Part shown: positions 46,201 to 58,200 of the stretch, one piece after another
Position numbering within the stretch: the first letter of the stretch is position 1
How the letters are laid out: each line of letters starts with the position of its first letter
Assembly: GCF_042477335.2 (NCBI RefSeq)
Contig: NC_091257.1
Span: forward strand, 44,114,501 to 44,178,500
Direction: 5' to 3'
Source: Ovis canadensis
Taxonomy: Eukaryota; Chordata; Mammalia; Artiodactyla; Bovidae
DNA: 64,000 bases
Program-made: the position numbers and the translations under genes
The notes under the pieces: model-generated
The model's input: only the letters and a program-made list of their open reading frames with translations
Databases searched by the model: none
Told to the model about the DNA's origin: nothing

Positions 46201-49200
46201 TCAGGACACTAAATAAATTCTCATTAGGAATTCAATTGTATAGTAAATAATTTCATTTAAGAAATCATGGAATTGGTTGCCTATGTGTTTTCCAAAAAGC
46301 CAGATGAAACCAGACATATTGTAGGTGAAAATACATTGACTCCATTTTCCTGAAAGATCAATTTTTGCTGGCCTTCTACAGGGAACATGCTTGGGGCAAG
46401 CATCCAAACAGGAGAACATTAAACTCAAGATAAGAAATGAAACAGCAGTTTTCTCCCAGAACAGGAGGGAAATGAAAGGTGAAAATTTACCATACCAGGC
46501 GGTTTTCTTTTCCTTTGACATCCAAGCAAAAGTTGATTAATTCCTTTTCTATGGTGTCCAGGGAAAAGTTGACTCCTCTGGCTATCAAGGAGTTGTAGAA
46601 TCGACTCAAGAATTCTTGACATACTATAAGGAACAAAGAAATTATGTATTTGTGTATTTATGTACAGTGTCACCACTACCACACCTATGTACATGTCCCT
46701 CCCACCAAATAAAAAAGTATGATTCAACGCATCGTGACAACAAATTCATATTATAAGTAAGAATGGTTTGGGGTCTGTACCTATTCGCTTAGTATTGGGC
46801 CTTGAATAACATAAGTTTGTTGGATCAATCCAGTCTGTGAAACCAAGTTCCACTCTCAAATATGAGAATTTCCCACCTAATATGAGAATGTCACTAACCC
46901 TATAGGAACATATAGCCAGCCTCCTCTGGGACATGATGCTAGGGACAGCTTTGGTAAAGCACAGAGAAGAACCAGAGTATGTGTCTTGAATGAAGCTCCT
47001 TGGTAGTAGGCCTCTGTGTCTTTGTTCCAGTTTGAACCCCTATCTAAACAATCATATTCAGTCCCAGGGTCCAAAGTCAATGAAGAGATGATGATCAGAA
47101 GAGGCACAGGCAATAAGAACAACCCTAGTTACTGGCTGTTGGCACCATTCTGAGTACTTTGTGTGGATGAACTCATTCCAGTCTCAGAACTGAGCTCTGA
47201 TGTAGATACATTTCTACCCCTATTTTGCAGATGAAGAGGCTGAGTCAGAGAGAGGCCAGTGAACTTGCCCAGTAAATGGTGGATCCCAGGAGGTCTCACT
47301 CTGGTGCACAGCCTCATCCACTAGGTTACTGTGCAACAGGAGGAGCTGCTTTCCCATGTTGCTGGCTCAAAGGGGCAGGTGTGTGGTCCAAGCAAGCTGA
47401 GAGGGAGATGGAGACCAGAGCTTATGATGGAACGAAGCAGCCCTAATATTAGAAAGAGAATTCTAGGGGAATATCATAAGGAAGAGCAGCAAATTCTATG
47501 GTTGTTATTTAGTCACTTAGTCGTGTCCAACTCTTTGCAACCCTATGAGCTGTAGCCCACCAGGCTCCTCTTTCCATGGGATTTCCCAGGCAAGAATACT
47601 GGAGTCGGTTGCCATTACCTTCTCTAAGGGATCTTCCCAACCCAGCCATCAAACCCATGTCTCCTGCGTCTCTTGCATTGCAGGCAGATGCTTTATTGTT
47701 GAGCCATCAGGGCTCATTAAAAATTCCAAAAGTTTTGTCAAATCAGATTTGACGAACTGATCCAAAAATACATATGAAAAAACAAGAGCAAATGAAAGCC
47801 AAGAAATTTCTGAAGAAGGAACTTGGGGAGCAGATCTTACTGATATCAAGACATTCTAAAGCTATATCATTTAAAACATGGTGGGACTGGCGCAGAAAAA
47901 AAAAGCTGCTGGAACAAAAGTGAGACTAGAAACAAATTCAGAAATCTAGAGGAGCTTGGTATAGGATGGAAGCAATGTTAAAAATCAGTGGGGGAAAAAA
48001 TGCACAAGTCAGTAAATGATACTCGGACCATGTACCTTGGGAAAAGTTCAACTTAGATCCTTATCAGAAACTACACAAATGTGAATCCCAGGAGAATAAA
48101 GACATAAGAGAAAAGCCACATAACACGTTTTAGAGGAAAGCATCTTTTTTAGGATAAGGAAGAATTTCTTAAAGAAGATACCAAACCAGAGACTGTATAT
48201 TTAATTACATCAAAATTAACCACTTTTGTAAATGCAAAATAAATCATAAGCAAATGATAAGACAAGCCACAAACTGGAGGAAGGTCTTTACAACTTATAT
48301 AACTGACAAAGGATTAATATTCCAAACACATTTTTGCTGTGGTCATACCCTTAGGTCCAGTCATTACCAGTGACTGTAACTTCTCTGTATTCTCAGTGGA
48401 AACATTTCGTTGTCCAATCTTCACCTCCCATCTTCCCAGCTCACATCCTCTAACATCCCAGCACTAACGATTCTCTGACCCCGCCAGGTCACATTGATTC
48501 TGCTACCTCTCTACCATGCTTCTTTACCCAGCTTACATTCTGTGGTTCAACATTATAATCACTCCTTTTCACACAAATTCAACTCCCTTGTATCGCTCTC
48601 CTTTGTTGGACTCACCCAGCAAAATCTTAACGCTGGTTGAAACCTCTTTCCACCCACTTGACACCTACACTCACTTAACATGGCAGGAGGAAACTGCACC
48701 ACCAGGCTCACTGGTCTCGCTGTTAATTCATGACTGCTGATTTCAATGAGCCCCCAGTGCTTCCAACAATCCCACTGCTTGGACCTCACCCACACTCTAT
48801 CCCACTCCCAAAAGGATGACTACACAGCAGCTCTCTAGCAAGCCTTGCCTAACACCTCCACCCCATCATCATGGTTGATCCTGCTTCCCATTTCTTCGAG
48901 GGGCAAAAAAAAAGCAACAGAAGAGAACTCTCATTTGCCTCTGTCACCGCCTCTACTACACAACAGAGTCTACTTTAATTCTATGAATGAAGTGTGACAA
49001 CTCTTCCACCTGCTAAGTAGATCCTATCAGCTCCCTGCTCCTGCACCTCTGCCCTCTCTCCTGTATTGTTCCCATGAACATGCTGTTAATTCTCACATCT
49101 TAAAAGCAACAAAATCTCCCTCAATACCCCTCCCCAACAACAAACACCATCCCATTTCTCCACTCCTCTTTAAGAAAATCACTCTAAAATAAATTTTATA

Positions 49201-52200
49201 CTTGTTTCCAAGTCTCTCCTATTTTTAGTTTTAAATATTTATTATAGGTTTTTCTGTAGAAAAGAAAGATTTAGTTCTTTTGCCTAAACCCATCTCCTGT
49301 AAAAAGCGTTTGGTTGGATATTTTTATGTAGCCTTAAAATCTTTGTAAGGACAGGGAAGCCCGCATGCTGCAGTTCATGGGTTCGAAAAAAGTCGGACAC
49401 CACTTAGCAATTGAACAACAGCAACAGTATTTGTCTCCTAACTTGAGTATTTACAACTTAGTACTTAAAAAATATAATAATGCCACCTGCAGGAAAAGAG
49501 CTACAACTTTTTTTAAGATAAAGTTTAAAATCAGGTTAGTGAAATTATTAAACTACCTATAAACTAGAAACATTGTTTCCAGCAGTTCCATCCACACCTT
49601 CTAGAACTGAAGTTGGTCCCACATTATCTGCTCCACTTTATTTTGGATGGTAAAAAAGACACCGGATTAGTCTTGCTGGTGTCAGGACCAGGGGGGATTG
49701 CTACCTAGGAATAAGATACATGTTATAATGCGTTGAGACTTTAAGAATAACCAGAAGTTCTTGAATAAATGTAGGCTAAACTTCGTCATTCCAATTTTAT
49801 TTTTACTGTTGCCTTAAATAAATTAGTTCCCAACTCCATACTCAGAGGCAATTTAGAAGTGACTCAGTGCTTGGGCTCTGAAGCCAAACTTTCTGGGTCC
49901 AAATCCTGGCTTTACTATTTAATATTTATTGGCTGTGACTTCAGGCCTTTCAACGTTGAATCATCTGACAGTCTAATTGCCACTCCTTTGAAGTTTTATC
50001 AGTCTTTTTCTGTGCTTAAGATTTCCTTTTGTGTTTTTCGGTTTCCTTCTTATGTGGTTAGATGTGGAGTTATTTTTATTTATACTGTTTGGAATATGCT
50101 GGACTTCAAAATCTGTGGATGGGTGATTTTCATCAGTTTGGAAAAATGAGTTACCATCTCTTTTGCTCCATCCATACCTCTCTCTTCTCCTTCTGGAAGT
50201 CCAATTAACATACGTGGAAATTTTTCTCTTGATCCACATTGTACCTTTATCTCTGTTTTGTATTTTTATTCTCGGAATCACTCAGTGATTCCTTCTTGAC
50301 AGTTTTTTCAGTCTTCAACTCTCTAAGTCTTTTTCTCAGCTCTGTCTAACCCACTATTAATCCCACTTATTTCTTAATCTATTTGTATTTGTCTGGCTGA
50401 GCCGGGTCTTCGCTGCTGCGAGTGGGTGTTCTCTAGTTTCAGTGCACAGGCTTCTCATTGCAGTGGCTTCTCTTATTGCAGAGCATGGGCTCTAGGCACC
50501 CAGGCCTCAGTAGTCGCACTCGTGGGCTTAGTAGTTGTGGCACACGGGCTCAGTTGCTCTGAGGCAAGTGGAATCTTTCCAAACCAGGGGATCAAACCCA
50601 TGTCCCCTGCTTTGGCAAGTGGACTCTCCAAAACTGAACCACCAGGGAAGTCCTAATCCTACTAATTTCTGTTTGTGCATGCTTATTTGGTTCTTTTCCA
50701 CATATGTTGGAAATATTTTTAATAGTCTCCTGCCCTTTCAATCCCTTCATTTCTTTACATATAATAAACATATTTTATATTCTGTGCCTGATAATTCTAA
50801 TCCCTGAAGCCTTTCCAGGTATGCTGCCTCTGTCTCTTGTCTCAACTGGCTGCCACTGAGGATGCTCTTCTTCCCATGTGTTTGTGACTTTTCCAATCGT
50901 GAGCTTTCTTTCTGAGAACTTTGTTGGAATTATTAGAATTTTGTGGGACTGGGTTGAAGGTAGATTCCTATCAGTGAGATTAACATTTGCTCATACCTAC
51001 TTGAAACCCCTTTAAACTAAATTCTCAGTTTGAGATGCTTTGGATCACCCAGGTTGGCTGTGTACATTTGGACTTCAATGCACATGTGTGGCAGCTTGTG
51101 ACTCTGACTGATTAGGAGGTATTTTTTGTTTTCCCTTTTATTCAGTAAAAAACTTCAAGTACTACAATTCCCTTTAGTCTCTAGAGATGGTGGTAGAGTT
51201 GTGGTTATTTCCAGGTCACCTTTTATAATGAAGGTCTAGCTCTCTAGGGTTTCAAACTAATTGGAGGAGGATCCAGGTATTATGTGCCTAACTTGAGAAG
51301 GTTCTGGACTATATCTTTATCCTTCTTTTTTATTGTATTCATTCTTTTTATTTTATAGCCATGAAAAATCTAACTTCCAATCACCTGGGTGGCAAATACT
51401 CTCAAGAAAAGTCCCAGCCTCAGGGGTCCCTTTACCTCCTTTGGTTCCCATTTTCACATCGTTTTTGGCCTCTGAGTATGCCTTCCTGGGCTTCCCTGGT
51501 GGCTTAGTGGTAAAGAGCTCACCTGTCAATGCAGGAGACATAGGTTCCATCCCCGGGTAGGGAAGATCTTCTGGAGAAGGACAGGGCAATCCATTCCAGT
51601 ATTCTCGCCTGGGAAATACCATGGTCAGAGGAGCCTACCAGGCTACAGTCCATGGGGTTGCAAAACAGTCAGACGCGACTTGGCAACTAAACCACAAACA
51701 ACAAGGCCTTCCTAACTTACACTTCATATTTTTCATTTTATCCAGTGTTTTTAGTTGTTTTCAGCTGAAGGACTGGAAATGTCCATTTTTAGAACATGAT
51801 TTTTATGCTAGTTAATAAAAACAGAACACTAAATATAATAGCCATGTTGTGGTTTTAACAAACATTTATTGAGCAATTAGTAAGTGCCTGACAGTATTCT
51901 ACAGGCTGTTGGAAAAACAAAGTTCCTACTCTCAAGGATTACATGCTAGTGAATAAATAAAAATCTCTGTGGCTATGAAAGAACATCAACTTGGTCAGGA
52001 GGATAGAGGGTGACAGGGTAATAGTATTATTCTAAATGGGGTGGTCAGGGAAGGTCTCTCAGATAAAGTTGTGTTTGAGCAGAAAACCTAAGGAAATGGG
52101 AAAACAGATTAAGTGGACTGCTGGGGAGAAACTCTCCAGGCAGAGGGAAGAATAGGGCAGGTGTGTGCTTGGCAGCACCAGGAACAGTCAGGGAGCCGAT

Positions 52201-55200
52201 ACTGGGGAAGTAGAGTGATGAAGAGGGAAGGTAGTAGAAAGTGAGGTCAAATAAACAGCAGCATGTCAGGTTACCTAGGGCCTTGGGGCCATGGTAGGGA
52301 CTCTGAATCCTGCTTTGACAAGGGATGCCATTATAGGTTTTGAGAGGAGTGCAGTGGTCTGACATGACTTTTAAATTATGCCTCTGGAGGTTCTTCAGAG
52401 AATACTCTGCAGGGGGGCAAGAGGAAAGGAGGCAGAACAGTTTGGAGGTTCTTAGAATAGCTGCCTATCTTGGACCAGGGTGGGAGCCTTGGAGGTGATG
52501 AGATGCTGGATATATTTTGAAGGCAAAGCCAAAAGAATTTACTAATGGATTAGATGTGGCATGAGAGAGTCACAGAGGTGTGGGCAGAGACAGAAGTCAA
52601 GAATGACTTCAAGGATTTTGGCTTGAGATACTGTAAGAGTGGAGTTTACCATTTGCTAAACTGGGAAGCTCAGCAGGAATTCAGTCTTTTTTTAAATGTA
52701 TTTTTATTTATTTGACTGCACTGGGGCTTAGTTGCAGCATGTGGGATCTAGTTCCCCGACCAGGGATCAAACCTAGGCCTCCTGCACGGGGAACGCAGAG
52801 TCTTAGCCACTGGACCCACCAGGGAAGTCCCAGGAATTAAGTCTAGACATACTTCAGCGAAGTTTGAGATACTTCTAGACAACTGTGACATTAATGTTAC
52901 ATGCATCCACTTGGAGAGTGTTTTTGAATGAGATTAACATTTAGATCCATGAACTCTAGGTAAATGGATTGCCCTCCATGATGTGGATAAGCCTCTTCCA
53001 ATCAGCTGAAGGCCTGAATAGAACAAAATTGATTCCTCTTCCCAAACATGAGGGATTTCTCCAGTAGACTGCCTTATGCACTATCAACTCTTCTGGGCCC
53101 CCAGCCTGTTGGCCCATAATACATACTTTAGATATCTCAGTCTCCATAATCAGGAGAGCCATTCCTTATAATAAATCTATCTGTAAGTATGTATCTATCT
53201 ATCTTCTTGGTCTGTTTCTCTAGAGAACACTAATACACTATTTGACACCGCAAACAGTAAGGAGCAGCTAGGTATGTACATCTGGAGTTATATGATTATA
53301 TTCTTTGCAGCCAAAGATGGAGAAGTTCTATACAGTCAGCAAAAACAAGATTGGGAGCTGACTGTGGCTCAGATCATGAACTTCTTATTGCCAAATTCAG
53401 ACTTAAATTGAAGAAAGTAGGGAGAAGTACTAGACCATTCAGGTATGACCTAAATCAAATCCCTTATGACTGTACAGTGGAAGTGACAAATAGATTCAAG
53501 GGATTAGATCTGATAGAGTGCCTGAAAAACTATGGATGGAGGTTCATGACACTGTACAGGAGGCAGTGATGCAAGACCATTCCAAAGAAAAAGAAATGCA
53601 AAAAGGAAAAATGGTTTTCTGAAAAGGCAAAAAGCCCTTACAAATAGCTATGAAAAGAAGAGAAGTGAAAGGCAAAGGAGAAGAGGAAAGGTATACCCAT
53701 TTGAATGCAGAGTTCCAAAGAATAGCAAGGAGAGATGAGAAAGCCTTCCTCAGTGATCAGTGCAAAGAAATAGAGGAAAACAATAGAATAGGAAAGACTA
53801 GATATCTCTTCAAGAAAATTAGAGATACCAAGGGAAACTTTCATGCAAAGATGGGCACAATAAAGGACAGAAAGGATCATCGAAAAAGCAAGAGAGTTCC
53901 AGAAAAACATCTATTTCAGCTTTATTGACTATGCCAAAGCCTTTGACTGTGTGGATTACAACAAACTCTGGACAATTCTTAAAGAGATGGGAATACCAGA
54001 CCACTTTACCAGCCTCCTGAGAAATCTGTAGGCAGGTCAAGAAGCAAGAGTTAGAACTGGACATGGAACAACAGACTGGTTCCAAATTGGGAAAGGAGTA
54101 CGTCAAGGCTGTATATTGTCACCCTGCTTGTTTAACTTATATGCTGAGTACATCATGAGAAACACTTGACTGGATGAAGCACAAGCTGGAATCAAGATTG
54201 CCAGGAGAAATATCAATAACCTCAGATATGCAGATGACATCACCCTTATGGCAGAAAGCGAAGAACTAAAGAGCCTCTTGATGAAAGTGAAAGAGGAGAG
54301 TGAAAAAGTTGGCTTAAAACTCAACATTCAGAAAACTAAGATCATGGCATCTGGTCCTATTACTTCATGGCAAATAGATGGGCAAACAGTGGAAACAGTG
54401 ACAGACTTTATTTTCGGGGGCTCCAAAATCACTGCAGATGGTGACTGCAGCCATGAAATTAAAAGATGCTCCTTGGAAGAAAAGTTATGACCAACATTGA
54501 CAGCATATTAAAATGCAGAGACATTACTTTGCCAACAAAGATCTGGCTAGTCAAAGCTATGGTTTTTTCAGCAGGCATGTATGGATGTGAGAGTTGAACT
54601 ATAAAGAAAGCTGAGCGCCAAAGAATTGATGCTTTTGAACAGTGGTGTTAGAGAAGACTCTTGAGAGTCCTTTGGACAGCAAGGAGACCCAACTGGTCAA
54701 TCCTAAAGGAAATCAGTCTTGAATATTCATTGGAAGGACTGATGCTGAAGCTGAAACTGAAACTCCAATACTTTGGCCACCTGATGCAAAGAACTGAGTC
54801 ACTGGAAAGACCCTGATGCTGGGAAAGATTGAAGGCAGCAGAAGGGGACGACAGAGGATGAGATGGTTGGATGGCATCACTGACTCAATGGATGTGAGTC
54901 TGAGTAAACTTCAGGAGTTGGTGATGGACAGGGAGGCCTGGAGTGCTGCAGTCCATGGGGTCACAAAGAGTTGGACACGACTGAGCGCCTGAACTGAACA
55001 AAATGGTGTTAAAGGATGAGACCACAGGATAGGGAGAGATCCCAGGTCTCAGTGTGATGTTAACTCCATTGTGTAGGAGTTGAAAAGATGTAAAGAACCA
55101 GAAGAGACTGAAATAAGAAGCCAAAGGATGAGAACAAAGAATGAGTGTGTCCCAGGAGACAGTGAAGAAAGCGTTAAAAGGGAGGGACTAACTGATCAGT

Positions 55201-58200
55201 TGTGTTGAATGTTACTGATACAATGTGGAAAACATGCATTTTGCTAAGGTTAACTAGCAAATAGACCAAGTATGCAAAGGAGATACCTGCTGTAGTGATC
55301 AATGCAGAAACCATCTTTAAAGCTTCCTGGTGACCTCTGATTCCCCTCTTCCTGCAAAAGAAACCCTGTGTTGTGATGCCTAAAAGCTCCTTCTCTATTC
55401 TCAAATACACCTTCAGATGATATCCACACTTCAACTGTTGCTCTGTCAATGTATTACCTAGATGATGGAAGTTGGGAATTCTAACTTACACTTTGAATGA
55501 TACACTTTTGACTCACTAAAAGCTATATAACCTGTTATTGAAGCACTATATAATGCATGTTCAACAGAATTGAACTATGCACCATGGTAGCTGCTGGAGA
55601 TGATGTGGGAAGAGAAAAGGTCTTGACTGTCAAGGAAGGCACACATGGAGGAAGCCAAAATGATTTCTCAACACTATGAGACAGGTACTAGATGCAAAAG
55701 GGCGGCACCTCCCTGGAGGAAGTTGGAAGATCAGTTAAAGATACTATGTATGGGAATTACATGATCACCACACTAGAGGAAGGATGCAATTGTGGCAGCT
55801 GAAAATGGTGAAGGTTGGTAACAAGGCATTGGAGCTGGGCAGAAGAAAGGAGCAGAGTCAATCAGAAGGTAGAGTCAATAGCCCCAGTGTTTGATGCATT
55901 TAGGGGATCAGGGAGAGAAGTCTAGTCTAGTGGAATAGTTATATACTGGTGTCATAGCATAACAGACTTGGGGGACTGAGAAGGAGAGGAGAAAATAACT
56001 TTGCTTTGTGACTCTGTTGAGTTTGAAGTAGAAGATATCTAAATAGAGGTGTTCAGTTGTCAACTGGATGCAAGATCTGGGACTCCAGAAAGGAGATGGG
56101 GTGGGTATAAACATTTGGGATTAATCAGACTATGGGTAGGTCAATTCCAATTGCACAGAAGAGTGTGTAGACTGAGAAGAGAAGAGAGCAGAGGGCAAAT
56201 TCTGGAAAATTCTTATACTGAAGCCATGTCTAGAGAATTAGAAACTTTCAGATACTGTCAAACAAATGACCACAGAGACAGGAAGCAAAAGCAGGGGTAA
56301 AGCAGTATCATAGCCATGAAGAGAAGAAATTTTAAGGACTTCCCTGGTGATCAGTGGTTAAGACTCTACCATTCCACTGCAGGGGGTGCAGGTTCCATCC
56401 CTGGTAGAGGAACTAACATCCACATGCCACCTGGCATGGCCAAAAGGGAGAGAAGAAAATTTCTGAAAAAGTCAGTGGTGTCCCATGGCAAAGAGAAGTC
56501 ACAGTAAGAATGGAAAAGATTCCTTGGGCTTGCATGAAGACAGTAATATCACTATAAATCAACTAACAAATTAGTTTAAGGATTCTGGCATGTATTTAAC
56601 CAGATAACCATACTCCTTTTACTTATGCTGTAGGGTTTTATTTATTAAAATTAGTCCCCTAAGTGAATATGAATATATAATTATCAAAGTAAAAAAGAAT
56701 TTTAATAGTCCCATAATACTATCCTTTAAATGAGATTCAGAAATATTTTTTTTTTCAATAAGCTTCACATGACCTAAAACAATCAGAAACTTAAATATTC
56801 TCAGGACTCAGGCAGATAAAATGAATGGGTAAGCCAATCCAAGCACCAATGGGCTGTCCTTTCTGAAAAGAGCAGCCACAGCTAATTCCCACTATATGGA
56901 ATTAGACAGATGGGCTAGTCTTGACTGGTAACCTGGTTTTCAAGATAAGTCAGAATCTGAATTTTTAAATATGACATCTCCCAATTTAAAAATACAGCCA
57001 ATTAATTTTGATGTTTTTTCAGTTTTTTTATTGATAAAAGAAATCAGTGGTGTCCCATGCCACAAAATAGTCATGATAAGAATGGAAATTTGCTCTACAT
57101 TATGTATAGTATAGCATTTTAATCTTACGATGGGAAGTTAATTGGCTAATGATAAAGACTCATAAGCAGAAACAGACCCAGATCTAGACTTTTTCGTTTT
57201 GTTCTAAAACCAGTATTTCCTTTGCTATGATTCTACAGTGTTAACCAAGGGGAACACACCCAGGTTAGTCAGACATGCAGGTTAATAATCACAATATGCT
57301 GCAATAAATTCAAGTTAGAAGCTTCAGATTTAATTAATCCATATGTTCTGGCTCTTCTGAAATGTTTGTAAGTAGAAACTCTGGAAACTAAACTGCTGAT
57401 GATTAATCCAATCAATTGTTTATGCCCTTATAAGTTCTGCTTTATACGTGTAGGACCAAGTTATACAGGACCTTTAAACAAAATTATGATATTTAGCTGA
57501 GTAACTGCCTGTATCTAAAGTTTGATAATAACATCATGTAGGTATTTTAAATTTCTGGAGAAAAGCTTAATTATTGCAGGGCCGACAGAAAACTGGACTC
57601 CAATAGTGAAGACTTATTCATTTATATGGTACAGTCTGTAGTTACCCATTCATTCAACATGTATTGTGAGGTTACCATTTTCTGTTATGTGAGAATAGAT
57701 TTTCAGGCTTAGGGCTGAGTGAAGGATATACATCTAAGGTAATTATTTCAATGAATTAAACACGAGGTAAGTGCTCCAATAGCCCAGGAGGAAGGGGCTT
57801 AAAGTCAAAGTAGCTCAGTCGTGTTCGACTCTGCGACCCCATAGACGATACAGTCCATGGAATTCTCCTGGCGAGAATACTGGAGTGGGTAGCCTTTCCC
57901 TTCTCCAGGGGATCTTCCCAATCCAGGGATCAAACCCAGGTCTCCCTGATTGCAGGCAGATTCTTTACCAGCTGAGCCACAAGGAAAACCCAGAGAGGGA
58001 GGAGCTAGCACAGCTGATTATCTTCTTTGATCCCGTTAACAGCCCTCTGAGATAGGATTATCACGTTGATTTTTCAAGAACCAGTTACAGTGCCAGTTGG
58101 AGCAGAAGGCTGAGTGGGACATAGACCCATACATTCTAGCTCCAAGTCCACAGAGGAGATTCTGTGAACAGCAAAGGACTCATTCTTCTGTATTCCTTTT

